Origin: BOG-1184 sp049514575
GTDB lineage: Bacteria; Fibrobacterota; Chitinivibrionia; Chitinivibrionales; Chitinispirillaceae
Assembly (NCBI GenBank): GCA_049514575.1
Contig: JBEKUX010000015.1
Span: 1 to 53,686, forward strand
DNA length: 53,686 bases
Reading direction: 5' to 3'
The position numbers were made by a program, and so were the translations under genes. Positions 16,814-25,040 of this stretch are shown piece after piece (within the stretch, counting starts at the first letter, position 1; each line of letters opens with the position of its first letter). The notes beneath the pieces were generated by a model. The model searched no databases. It saw only the letters and a program-made list of their open reading frames with translations, and was not told the DNA's origin.

Positions 16814-17897
16814 CATTGTGGGCCGGACAGGAATAAAAACACGGGCAGGGCTGGAAATCTTCCGCGTCTATCGCGCCATCCAGACCCGGATGCATGAGCT
16901 CAATTACCTGTTCTGGGAGTGCACGCTCAGGTGCAATCTCAATTGCCTTCATTGCGGTTCAGACTGCAGGAGCGGTTCGCATACGCCCGACATGCCGATA
17001 GCGGACTTCCTGAAAGTCCTCGACAGGGTCTCCCGGGAGTATAATCCCAACAAAGTCATGATCGCGATAACCGGCGGCGAGCCCCTGGTCCGAAACGACC
17101 TTGAGGAGTGCGGACAAAAGATTTATGAACGGGGCTTCCCCTGGGGAATCGTGTCGAACGGGTATGCCTTGACCAATGACCGGCTGTCTGCATTATGCGG
17201 GTCAGGCCTGCGTTCCATCACGATAAGCCTTGACGGACTGCAGAAATCCCACAATTGGCTGCGGGGAAATGAAAAATCATTTCAAAAGGCCATACAGGCC
17301 ATACGATTATGTGCGGCGCATAACGAATTAGCGTTTGATGTCGTCACCTGCGTGCATCGAAGGAACATTTCGGAGCTTGGCAGAATAAAAGATATTCTTA
17401 GAGAGGCAGGCGTTAAAAAATGGCGTCTCTTTACGATATTTCCCAAAGGACGGGCCAGGCAGATTGAAGATTTTGCGCTTTCGAATTGCGAATTCAGACA
17501 ACTGCTGGATTTTATCGCAGATTGCCGCAGCGGCAAAGCAATTGAAGCAAGCTACGGCTGCGAAGGGTTCCTCGGAGAGTATGAAGGAAAGGTCAGGGAC
17601 GGCTTCTTTTTCTGCCGTGCCGGGATAACCGTTGCGTCCGTGCTTGCGGACGGCGGCATTTCCGCCTGCCCCAGCCTGCGGGGGGATTTTATCCAGGGGA
17701 ATATTTACAAAGACGATTTTATCGATTGCTGGAACACCCGCTACGAAAAAATGAGGCATCGGGCCTGGGCAAAAACGTCACGATGCTCGACCTGTAACGT
17801 TTTTAAATACTGCGGCGGGAACGGGCTTCATCTGAGGGACGGGCAGGAAAGCAGGCTGCTGATCTGTCATTATGAGAAGCTCGTACAACAGAATTGA
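16794..17897 (+). CDS. Radical SAM/SPASM enzyme of the rSAM/lipoprotein system
   Basis: A 367-residue radical SAM protein. The 4Fe-4S/SAM motif C-x3-C-x2-C is at Cys47, Cys51 and Cys54 within CNLNCLHCGSDC. ITGGEPL follows near residue 92, and the SISLDGL segment lies near 145. The C-terminal third is a SPASM-type domain with CRAG, ISACPS, C-x2-C in CSTCNVFKYCGGN, and a final LICHYEKL. The short leader resembles TIGR04133-type enzymes. The start overlaps the lipoprotein gene by 20 bases; a GTG at 16818 is an alternative. SPASM enzymes install thioether or C-C crosslinks in peptides, so the paired lipoprotein is a plausible substrate. That substrate claim is inference. Confidence 0.88.
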   Translation: MLPEAINIVGRTGIKTRAGLEIFRVYRAIQTRMHELNYLFWECTLRCNLNCLHCGSDCRSGSHTPDMPIADFLKVLDRVSREYNPNKVMIAITGGEPLVRNDLEECGQKIYERGFPWGIVSNGYALTNDRLSALCGSGLRSITISLDGLQKSHNWLRGNEKSFQKAIQAIRLCAAHNELAFDVVTCVHRRNISELGRIKDILREAGVKKWRLFTIFPKGRARQIEDFALSNCEFRQLLDFIADCRSGKAIEASYGCEGFLGEYEGKVRDGFFFCRAGITVASVLADGGISACPSLRGDFIQGNIYKDDFIDCWNTRYEKMRHRAWAKTSRCSTCNVFKYCGGNGLHLRDGQESRLLICHYEKLVQQN

Positions 17898-17902
17898 TCC
17901 AT

Positions 17903-17979
17903 GGACCTGCCTACGGCAGGTTTGTCCAACGCATTCATCCCCGCGCTTACGCCCGAGGTCTTCTGCGTAGGCGGACAAA
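17903..17979. repeat. Interspersed CCTGCC-TAC-GGCAGG palindrome
   Basis: CCTGCC-TAC-GGCAGG (17906-17920) is followed by TTTGTCC, and a complementary GGACAAA ends the unit. This resembles the intergenic palindromes common in many GC-rich genomes. It sits between the radical SAM gene and its terminator. Confidence 0.55.
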
Positions 17980-18012
17980 AAATTCCTGCACCGGTTCGAT
18001 GCGGGAATTTTT
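17977..18012. terminator. Bidirectional intrinsic terminator
   Basis: AAAAATTCCTGCA and TGCGGGAATTTTT form a stem around a nine-base loop, with A and T runs at the two ends. It lies between the convergent radical SAM and GH5 genes and can serve both. Confidence 0.75.
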
Positions 18013-18042
18013 AAAAACCAGCGCGCTTTAAACCCACGCCAT

Positions 18043-19476
18043 CTATCGGACTATGGTAAGCCTTTTTGTAACAGAACTATTCCCTGCCTTGAATTCAAGC
18101 ACGTAATTGCCGGAAGAAATACCCGTGGCCTGCAATTTCACCTCATGATTTCCGGCCGACTGGACGGATTTGACAAGATCTGCCACGCGTTTGCCCTGCA
18201 TAGTGTAAAGGCGTAAAGAGACATACGATGTTTTGGGGAGCGTATAATTGACGGCGCCGGCCTTTATTGTCAGGCTGCCGTTAACAGTAATTTTGTCTTC
18301 TTTGGAAGGCCCGGCTGCCGTTGGAAAGGTCACGGACCTGGCGCCTGCCACAAGCGTATCGGCAATCGTCTTAAAGGCCCAGGAAGGCGGATTTGTAGTT
18401 CTGTTAAGTATGCCGAAGCCGTTGCCCGTAAGACCGCCGTCATCCCACCATACCGGCGCCATCGCGTGGGCCCGGCATTGCTGGGAATAATAGTATGCAT
18501 GTTTACACCTCGACGCTAAAACAGCTGAAGCCGGGGAGGCCCATTCGCCTACGACGGCGACCCCGCCTTTTGTGGCCACCATTGTCCTTTCCCCGTCGAG
18601 CTGGCTCATCACGTTTGCCGAATCGCCACTGCCGGCGTTTCCCCACGTTGTTCTCATACCAGAAGTACCCGGCAAGCAGAAGTTCTGGGGATAATAGGTG
18701 TGAATCGAGACAAGGATATTGGAGTCGACCATAGGTATTGTGCCTACGGAGACGGCTATCGGAGAGGCGGAAATACCCTGCAGCATGATCATCCTGGCGG
18801 CATTGTTTCCGCCGGTCGCCCTGATTGCGTTGACGGCTGCCAGTTGATAGGTATCAAGCACGGCGCGGGTCGCCGGTGATCCACCCGTATATGGATTTGG
18901 ATCCCCTGTATTGGGTTCGTTGAATATTTCAAAAACCACATAATCGCCGTAGTTCCTGAAGGCATTGGCGATCTGCGTCCACAGCGCCACGACCTCCGCC
19001 TTGATCTGGGCTATAGACGGGTTTGACGTCGCGGTCGCGGCAAGGCTGGCCCAATCATCGTGGTGCGTGTTGACAATGACATACATGCTGTCATTGAGGG
19101 CGTAGTTTGCAATGGCCGCCACCCTGTGCAGCCATGCGGTATCAATGGTATAGCCGGGGCCGGCGCCGAAATGGCAAGACGAAGCGCCGATGGCGCCGGT
19201 GCACCACGTCACGGGAAGCCTCATTGTTTTAAATCCCTCTTTTGCCACCACATCAATCATTGCCTGGGTCGTCACCGGATTTCCCCACCCGGTTTCTCCG
19301 GGGCTGGCATCCATGGTATTGCCAAGGTTCCAGCCGACGAACATGTCCTTAACAAACTGGCTTTTCGTCAAACCGCGCATGGGGCTGAATGCGACGCTTG
19401 CATAGAGATTATAACTGCCGAACAGAATTAATGCGGCACAGAGTGTTTTGCTTCCTGAAAAAGTGCGTTTAATCAT
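18043..19476 (-). CDS. GH5 family endoglucanase with C-terminal sorting domain
   Basis: A 477-residue secreted cellulase. Residues 1-26 are a signal peptide. The catalytic TIM barrel spans roughly residues 35-370. GWNLGNTMDA is the typical GH5 opening, followed by RLPVTW, NTHHDDW, the acid/base Glu187 in IFNEPN, His259-Tyr261 in SIHTYY, the nucleophile Glu311 in VVGEW, and WWDDG. The last 75 residues are a type IX-like sorting domain (LRLYTMQGKRVADLV, SGNYVLEFKAG, KRLTIVR). It should cleave beta-1,4-glucan outside the cell or at its surface. A 30-base motif shared with another gene lies about 60 bases upstream at 19535-19564. All key catalytic residues are present. Confidence 0.93.
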   Translation of the reverse strand: MIKRTFSGSKTLCAALILFGSYNLYASVAFSPMRGLTKSQFVKDMFVGWNLGNTMDASPGETGWGNPVTTQAMIDVVAKEGFKTMRLPVTWCTGAIGASSCHFGAGPGYTIDTAWLHRVAAIANYALNDSMYVIVNTHHDDWASLAATATSNPSIAQIKAEVVALWTQIANAFRNYGDYVVFEIFNEPNTGDPNPYTGGSPATRAVLDTYQLAAVNAIRATGGNNAARMIMLQGISASPIAVSVGTIPMVDSNILVSIHTYYPQNFCLPGTSGMRTTWGNAGSGDSANVMSQLDGERTMVATKGGVAVVGEWASPASAVLASRCKHAYYYSQQCRAHAMAPVWWDDGGLTGNGFGILNRTTNPPSWAFKTIADTLVAGARSVTFPTAAGPSKEDKITVNGSLTIKAGAVNYTLPKTSYVSLRLYTMQGKRVADLVKSVQSAGNHEVKLQATGISSGNYVLEFKAGNSSVTKRLTIVR

Positions 19477-19534
19477 ACTTACCTTCTTCGATGTCGTTTT
19501 CCGGCAATCGGTTCCATGCCCAATCGCTTAACCA

Positions 19535-19564
19535 ATAGAAATTATTTCCTTTGTCGAAGCTTGT
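19535..19564 (-). promoter_or_regulatory. Shared upstream motif, copy 1
   Basis: On the minus strand, CTTCGACAAAGGAAATAATT lies upstream of the GH5 gene. A near-identical 30-base copy (27 of 30 bases) lies at 24915-24944, also upstream of a minus-strand gene. It contains the small dyad GAAAT-A-ATTTC. A promoter or untranslated-leader element is possible. Confidence 0.45.
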
Positions 19565-19715
19565 CAACGTTAATCGACAATCCGCGCGCCTTTTGTTAAA
19601 AAAATTATAATACTAACCCGGATTATTCATAAGTTTTGCTGAAAACTTGACCTCAAGGCAATTAAGACGCGTTCCAGCCGTTCCCACGACCAGACTCCGG
19701 CAAATCACGATACCC

Positions 19716-20603
19716 CTACCGCCGCACACAACGGAACCCGTTGTAGTTGAGCCTGTTGACTGGGGCGCCGCCGAACCGGGCCGCGGAACACAGGTCGAGG
19801 ACATTGAAATTCCACGAGCCCCCACGCAACACGCGGTAAGTTCCGGTAGACGGACCCGTGGGATCGGTCTGGCTACCGCTGCTGTAACTCCCGTACCAGT
19901 CGTTGCACCACTCCCACACATTCCCGCTCATGTCGTACAATCCCCACGCGTTCGGCTTCTTCGTCGCTACCGGCTGCGTACCAGTCGGTGAATTATAAAA
20001 ACACACCGCACTGCTTTCGATTGCAAGCGTATCGGCAGAAGTAGTCTGCGGGTAATTCTTGCCCCAATAATAATCCGTCGTGCTCCCGGCTCTGCAAGCG
20101 TATTCCCACTCCGCTTCGGTCGGCAGGCGGTAGCCGTTCTTCGTAAAATCATTTGCAAGCCCACCCAAAGCCGTACAACCGTTCCCTGGTGTAACTGTAA
20201 CTGATGTATACGAATATACAGTGTCAAGGCTGTCCCTTTTGCTCCGCTTGTTGCAGTATAACACTGCGTCAAACCATGTTACCGTTTCTACCGGCCGCAG
20301 CGAATCACCAGTGAAATAAGACGGATTTACAAGCATAAGCGCCTGATAATCCACCTGCGTCACCTCGGTTGTGTCCATGTAAAACGCCGAAACCGTCACG
20401 CTGTGAACAGGTTGCTCGTTGTTTGTATAACCCGGACCGCCCAAATCAGGGTTGGGCTGTCCCATCTGAAACGTCCTGCCGAGAATGCTGACCATGCCCG
20501 CAGGCGTGGGATTATTCTTGTCCGGTTCGGTCGGTTTACTCTTACTGCATCCCCCGAACAGCAAAACCACAGGGACCATGCAGGCTATCATCAATATACG
20601 CAT
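19716..20603 (-). CDS. SUMF1/FGE-like domain lipoprotein
   Basis: A 295-residue lipoprotein. The signal ends in LLFGGC with the lipobox Cys at residue 19. The rest is a complete SUMF1-type domain: GMVSILGRTFQMG, then YMDTTEVTQVDYQAL, PVETVTWFDAVLYCN, GYRLPTEAEWEYACRAG, NAWGLYDMSGNVWEWCNDWYG, RVLRGGSW and GFRCVRR. True formylglycine-generating enzymes carry two active-site cysteines just after RGGS. Here the first is replaced (SWNF) and only one Cys follows, so sulfatase activation is unlikely. SUMF1-domain surface lipoproteins are numerous in this lineage and probably bind ligands. It is preceded by AAGGAAG and sits upstream of the GH5 gene's regulatory region. Confidence 0.9.
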   Translation of the reverse strand: MRILMIACMVPVVLLFGGCSKSKPTEPDKNNPTPAGMVSILGRTFQMGQPNPDLGGPGYTNNEQPVHSVTVSAFYMDTTEVTQVDYQALMLVNPSYFTGDSLRPVETVTWFDAVLYCNKRSKRDSLDTVYSYTSVTVTPGNGCTALGGLANDFTKNGYRLPTEAEWEYACRAGSTTDYYWGKNYPQTTSADTLAIESSAVCFYNSPTGTQPVATKKPNAWGLYDMSGNVWEWCNDWYGSYSSGSQTDPTGPSTGTYRVLRGGSWNFNVLDLCSAARFGGAPVNRLNYNGFRCVRR

Positions 20604-21190
20604 AGGAAAACTTCCTTGAAAAAGATTTCGAGCGATTAGAAACCGACGATCACACCAGTTTGTCTTTAATCAGTAAAATTATATTCCCCTTTTGCATTGT
20701 CAAATAAATCGGGAAGAATCGAACGGGGAAGATCGGTTGGAAAGCATCATTAAAAACGGGTAAACTTTGCAAATCATGCATCAAGAGAATAATTTATGAC
20801 CTCAGAAGCAAATTTGACGGCAATTTCATTTGACAAATAGGGGGAAAATGAAGGATTATGATGTGTAGAAGCAGGCAACTTGAGCGGGATTTCTATTTTT
20901 CAGGTTTAAATGAAGAATTCCAGTTATATTTTAATTGCACTGGGCATATTCAGCGGTAAATGGTTTCGTTTTTTGAAAAGAAAATTAGTTTTAGTAAATG
21001 GACATCGTCATGAAATACCTATTCACGCATGCATCGTTTTCGCTGGAAACAAAGGCGATGCTATTTTTTATTAAAATATTGTTGACTTTTAAAAAGAAAC
21101 AGCTATATTACTGTTGTGTGGGCGCTCTTGTATAAAAGAGCGTCTATAGGGGGATAGAAACGATAATTCACTCCTGAAGGAGGTAGGTAT
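20604..21190. other. Non-coding AT-rich region upstream of the esterase
   Basis: This stretch between divergent genes holds no convincing frame. It contains a 32-base sequence (20882-20913) repeated in inverse orientation at 24005-24037. A candidate promoter lies at 21082-21109, followed by a hairpin CGCTCTT/AAAGAGCG at about 21123-21143 in the leader. Confidence 0.55.
21082..21109 (+). promoter_or_regulatory. Candidate sigma-70-type promoter of the esterase gene
   Basis: TTGACT (21082-21087) and TATATT (21104-21109) are separated by 16 bases and lie about 80 bases before the esterase start. The match to consensus is good, but the start of transcription is not shown. Confidence 0.5.
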
Positions 21191-22651
21191 ATGTACCAGC
21201 GCGCAGTGTTCTGTCTTGCTGTTTTAATAGGTTTAACGGCAAACGCTCAAACGATTAATGTGAGGGGAAAAATTTCCACTCAGGGCGGTGCGAGGCCGCT
21301 GCCCAACGCCACTGTTACGCTTGTGGGCCAGACTTTAAACGGTAATAGCGATACTGGCGGCGCATATTCAATCAAGAGGACCACTGCGGTGAAAGCGCCG
21401 CTGTTGGTCCCTAAGACTGAAAACATTTCGTTTAATAACGGTACGCTTGAATTCTACCTGTCTCAGCAACAGTCCGTTAAAGTCGAAATTTTCGACATTA
21501 AAGGCACTCTGGTGAAAAAAGATTTCATTTCTATTGTTCCTGCGGGCGTGTTTCGTTATAATGTCGTGGGAAAACAATCTGCAACAAATGTCCTGGTCGT
21601 CCGAGCTTCTATCGGCGCGAACAGCCTGACATGCCGTTACCTTTCAGGAAACAGTGCAAACCTTCTACAAACATCATCCGCAAATGTCGTAGCAACAAAC
21701 GGTAACCTGGCCATGCTGGCGGTTGTTTCGGATTCACTGAGGGCCACGGCCAACGGCCATACGCCGAAAACGGTCAAAATATCGTCTTATGATACCATTG
21801 TGAACATCATTCTCGACAGTGTTCCGGGTCAAAGCATCGGCTGCGGCAAGACATTGGGGTCCATCAATAAATCCGGGACATACACTATTACAAGCTCCGG
21901 AACGAACAGAACGTATATCATCGATATCCCAACCAACTACGATAAAAACAAACCCTACCGCTTGATATTCGGAATGCACTGCATGGGCGGCAGTGCCATA
22001 AAAGTTGCAGGCACCGATAACGGACAAGATCAAACTGCATATTATTACCATATTAAACCGTTAGCGACCGCCGACAGTATCCCTTGTATTTATGTCGCTC
22101 CACAGGGAAACTCGGATGGTACTTGGAATCCCTCAACAGACCTTATATTCTTTTCCGACATGCTGAAGCTTTTCAAAGACACTTTGTGCATCGATACCAC
22201 GCGGGTTTTCAGCTGCGGTTTCAGTTTCGGTGCAATGTACACATACGCGCTTTCGTTAGCATACCCAAAGCAATTGCGGGCAGTTGCATGTTATGCTCCC
22301 GCTAATTATAATTTTAATCCTCAGCCAACCAACCAACATCTGCCTATTGGCTATTATCAAACCACGGGCACCGGCGATGGGACTTGTCCCTGGATTCACG
22401 ATAGTACGGCCAAGCAGGGCGGGAAATATTGCCTGCTTGAACATATTCAGGACAACGGGGGTACTGTTCCATCTACTATCCCGCTTGCAACCACCGCCAC
22501 GCACGTCTCCACCCAGTTCTCGGGGTGTAATGCTCGATATCCAGTGAGATTCAGTTCGTTCCAGGGTGTGCATCAGTGCAATGCAACGGATCCCGGATCA
22601 ACAGTAGACTGGATACCGGTTGAGACCTGGACATTTTTAAAGCAGTTTTGA
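21191..22651 (+). CDS. Secreted CE1-like esterase (feruloyl/acetyl-xylan type)
   Basis: A 486-residue protein with a very strong ribosome-binding site (GAAGGAGGT). A signal peptide (residues 1-19, ending ANA) is followed by a carboxypeptidase-regulatory-like beta domain (about 20-60). Next comes a segment resembling a sorting-type Ig domain (KVEIFDIKGTLVKK, about 75-150), then a second beta domain. The alpha/beta-hydrolase part starts near 235 with the RTYIIDIPTNYD strand and continues with FGMHCMGGS, IYVAPQGN and the nucleophile elbow GFSFG with Ser345; the likely His is in FQGVHQC near the C-terminus. The family removes feruloyl or acetyl groups from xylan side chains, which fits the nearby GH5 cellulase. 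Exact substrate uncertain. Confidence 0.85.
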   Translation: MYQRAVFCLAVLIGLTANAQTINVRGKISTQGGARPLPNATVTLVGQTLNGNSDTGGAYSIKRTTAVKAPLLVPKTENISFNNGTLEFYLSQQQSVKVEIFDIKGTLVKKDFISIVPAGVFRYNVVGKQSATNVLVVRASIGANSLTCRYLSGNSANLLQTSSANVVATNGNLAMLAVVSDSLRATANGHTPKTVKISSYDTIVNIILDSVPGQSIGCGKTLGSINKSGTYTITSSGTNRTYIIDIPTNYDKNKPYRLIFGMHCMGGSAIKVAGTDNGQDQTAYYYHIKPLATADSIPCIYVAPQGNSDGTWNPSTDLIFFSDMLKLFKDTLCIDTTRVFSCGFSFGAMYTYALSLAYPKQLRAVACYAPANYNFNPQPTNQHLPIGYYQTTGTGDGTCPWIHDSTAKQGGKYCLLEHIQDNGGTVPSTIPLATTATHVSTQFSGCNARYPVRFSSFQGVHQCNATDPGSTVDWIPVETWTFLKQF

Positions 22652-22765
22652 TAACGGCAAGGCGGGACGGCTGTTTTTAACGCGCTGGCCGCCCTGATCA
22701 AGGATTAGAGTGTGACCATGACAAGCGATAAAGATTAAGTGAGGATTGTGTGCCAGGTTTAATTC

Positions 22766-22804
22766 AAGCCTCCGGTACGGAAGTACCGGGGGCTTATTTT
22801 TTTT
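22766..22804 (+). terminator. Intrinsic terminator of the esterase gene
   Basis: AAGCCTCCGGTAC-GGAA-GTACCGGGGGCTT is followed by a run of T. It lies about 115 bases after the esterase stop and just before the convergent lipoprotein gene. Confidence 0.85.
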
Positions 22805-22807
22805 AGT

Positions 22808-23281
22808 TTACTGCTTTTGGCAAGTATCTATACCATCGCTTGAAGAAAATATTAAACTATCCGGTAAATGTTTGGTTATAAAATATCGAGTACTATATCT
22901 ATTCACGCCGGAAACAGGAAAAACAATTAAAGAATCATTAATTAATGACCATGTGCCTATAAAAGGGAAAACAAGTGGACCAGGATTTTCAGGAAGAGCA
23001 ATTTTAAAACTATCGGCCTCCGATATTTTTATAGTATCATAAGTAATGGAATATGTCTTACATACGATACCTGTATCGTACAGTGTATCTACAGAATGAT
23101 TTAAAGAGTCACTAATATTTGTAGGGAATATCCCATTATATATATATACTACAGTATGACTACCACCAACCCAAGTACCAATTATATCTCTCTTATTGGG
23201 TGAGGTAAGATTGCTGCTGCATTGCAGAGTTAGAATTACAAATAAAAGAATGCCGAAATTCATTAACATTCGATAATTCAT
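22808..23281 (-). CDS. Putative lipoprotein, tandem paralogue 1
   Basis: A 157-residue lipoprotein taken from the ATG at 23281, which has GAGGAAA upstream; the frame extends further 5' without a start signal. The signal MNYRMLMNFGILLFVILTLQC ends in a lipobox Cys. The body is a small lipocalin-like beta barrel pattern (IIGTW near the start, then GTWSLINDSLIVFPV, then DSLIFSSSDGIDTC). The adjacent gene at 23376 has an almost identical signal peptide and C-terminus, so the two are tandem duplicates with diverged centres. IGTW/GTW motifs recall lipocalin-like domains that monitor small ligands. Function unknown. Confidence 0.75.
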   Translation of the reverse strand: MNYRMLMNFGILLFVILTLQCSSNLTSPNKRDIIGTWVGGSHTVVYIYNGIFPTNISDSLNHSVDTLYDTGIVCKTYSITYDTIKISEADSFKIALPENPGPLVFPFIGTWSLINDSLIVFPVSGVNRYSTRYFITKHLPDSLIFSSSDGIDTCQKQ

Positions 23282-23344
23282 AATGTCATTTCCTCTTTTT
23301 AACTCATCGGTAGGATTATTAACCAAGAAAAGGCATATAAATCC

Positions 23345-23370
23345 TTAATAAGTCTGAAAAGACTTATTAA
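23345..23370 (-). terminator. AT-rich hairpin between the tandem lipoprotein genes
   Basis: TTAATAAGTC and GACTTATTAA are perfect ten-base arms around TGAAAA, six bases after the stop of the upstream paralogue. There is no U-run of full length, so it may be a weak terminator or processing site. Confidence 0.5.
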
Positions 23371-23375
23371 TTAGT

Positions 23376-23897
23376 TTACTGCTTTTGGCAAGTATCTATA
23401 CCATCGCTTGAAGAAAATATTAAACTATCCGGTAAATGTTTGGTTATAAGATACCGGGTGCTAAATGCAGGACGAATACCGAAAACAGGATAAATAAATA
23501 AAGAATCATTATTTAACAACCACGTACCTGTTAAAGTTGGAGTATAACATCCCCCAGAAGGGCATGGACGTATCAAATTATCGCCACTTGTTATTTTTAT
23601 AGAGTCATACGTAATAGAATATGTCTTATAATAGATAATTGTATGGTACGATGTATCTGCAACTGTATCTATATGATAATAGGGATGAGGTTGGTATAAA
23701 GAATCATAGTGTATAGAATCCTGAATTGCCCTATATATTACATACTGGGTATCAATTACAGTATGGATATCACTCCAAGCGCCAATCAGATCTTTATTTG
23801 GATTGATTTGATTATTTGGTGAAGTAGCATTGTTGCATTGCAGAGTTAGAATTACAAATAAAAGTATGCCGGCATTCATTAACATTCGATAATTCAT
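23376..23897 (-). CDS. Putative lipoprotein, tandem paralogue 2
   Basis: A 173-residue lipoprotein with GAGGAA before its ATG. The signal peptide MNYRMLMNAGILLFVILTLQ and the last 25 residues (LITKHLPDSLIFSSSDGIDT and beyond) nearly equal those of the paralogue at 22808. The middle has an added His/Tyr/Asp-rich stretch (YQPHPYYHIDTVADTSYH) and a CPSGGC pair. The two ends share DNA identity as well, which points to recent duplication or gene conversion. Lipocalin-like GAW and GTW motifs open its two halves. Function unknown. Confidence 0.75.
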   Translation of the reverse strand: MNYRMLMNAGILLFVILTLQCNNATSPNNQINPNKDLIGAWSDIHTVIDTQYVIYRAIQDSIHYDSLYQPHPYYHIDTVADTSYHTIIYYKTYSITYDSIKITSGDNLIRPCPSGGCYTPTLTGTWLLNNDSLFIYPVFGIRPAFSTRYLITKHLPDSLIFSSSDGIDTCQKQ

Positions 23898-24186
23898 AAT
23901 AATTCCTCTTTTTTAATCTTGCCTGTTCCTCGTGCCTTATTGATAAATATAAGGACATTTTAACGTTTTCGCAGGAATATTTTAAAGTTTTTTAACCGGA
24001 ATCCTCAATTTAAACCTGAAAAAGAGAAATCCCGCTCTACTGTAGTTTCTAATACTGATTTGCGTTCAAATTGATACTGTTTTTCAATCCCCCCGCCTTC
24101 GGCACCCCCCTTTGTAAGGGGGGCATGGGGGGATTTGTAACTTTCAATTTCACGTCAAGTATCATCTTGAATGCAATTTGGTATAA
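23898..24186. repeat. Intergenic region with inverted-repeat partner and C/G-run palindrome
   Basis: 24005-24037 is the inverse copy of 20882-20913. A double palindrome lies at 24086-24135: outer AATCCCCCC/GGGGGGATT and inner CCCCCCTT/AAGGGGGG. No gene is seen. Confidence 0.65.
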
Positions 24187-24900
24187 CTAAATGCCATTGA
24201 TTCTAAAAGAACCGAAAACCTCGGTTATCTTTTTGTCATAGGCATGGTCCGAATTGGAAACCGCCATTATCTGATACATCCTTTTTTTGACCAGATAGAT
24301 CCGGGATTTCATGATCGTCTTCTGCGGTCCCTCGATTTTCAATTCACGTCCGGGGTTGCCTTTCATATCTATGAATGTCTCGCCCAGTAATTTCCCCTGT
24401 ATGTCTCTGACGGCGCCGTCTCTTGATCCGTCAAGCATTGCCCTGGGGTCAGCCGCCGCAATAAAAGAATCCGGGAAATCGGAATAGGCAACGGTGAAGT
24501 CCTGGTGCTTCGCCTTTGCAGTATAGAAACAGGTCTCAATGGGCCCGAGTTTCGTATTGACCGCCTGCTTAAGTTCCTGAACATCGCCGGGGAGCATGAC
24601 GGTAAACGATTTGTCCGGTGCGGTGAACTCCTTTAATCCGGCGAAATCCCTCTGCATAAATCCGGTCGTGAGTTGCCCGACAACGACCGCGGCCGTTATC
24701 GCCCCGATCATGGTCGCGGTTATTTTTGACTTTTTTGATGTTGCTCCGGTCGCGGATCCGGCAGGGAAAGCGCCTTCTTTGGCTTTTCCCCCATTTGTTT
24801 CAAATGAGTACCTGCATGAAGTGTCGCAGAATGGTTTTTCACCGCCGCGAAGCACCGGGTTTCCGGGTACTTCCCTGCCGCAGTAGGAACATCTGGCCAT
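24187..24900 (-). CDS. Zinc-ribbon membrane protein
   Basis: A 237-residue protein with GGAGGAC before the ATG. Residues 4-30 form a zinc ribbon: CSYCG, then CDTSC. A linker rich in Gly, Ala and Thr leads to one membrane segment at about residues 60-82. The remaining 150 residues are an exported alpha-beta domain with YTVMLPGD-type and YSDFP segments, similar in outline to periplasmic PsbP/DcrB-like domains. The cytoplasmic ribbon plus outer domain suggests a sensor or assembly role, without firm evidence. The 30-base motif also found upstream of the GH5 gene lies 15-44 bases before its start. Function unknown. Confidence 0.7.
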   Translation of the reverse strand: MARCSYCGREVPGNPVLRGGEKPFCDTSCRYSFETNGGKAKEGAFPAGSATGATSKKSKITATMIGAITAAVVVGQLTTGFMQRDFAGLKEFTAPDKSFTVMLPGDVQELKQAVNTKLGPIETCFYTAKAKHQDFTVAYSDFPDSFIAAADPRAMLDGSRDGAVRDIQGKLLGETFIDMKGNPGRELKIEGPQKTIMKSRIYLVKKRMYQIMAVSNSDHAYDKKITEVFGSFRINGI

Positions 24901-24914
24901 TACGTCCTCCGGTC

Positions 24915-24944
24915 ATAGAAACTATTTCCTTTGTCGAAGTTGGT
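24915..24944 (-). promoter_or_regulatory. Shared upstream motif, copy 2
   Basis: It matches 27 of 30 bases of the motif at 19535-19564 and has the same orientation to its downstream gene. Here it lies within 45 bases of the start codon, so at least part of it is probably transcribed leader. Confidence 0.45.
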
Positions 24945-25040
24945 ACAACTGAAAACTGAGATAATTATTATATTTTAGAAAGCGGATGACCTTTTCCATT
25001 GCGATACACATACCATCTTCCGGATAAAAGAGGATGCATC

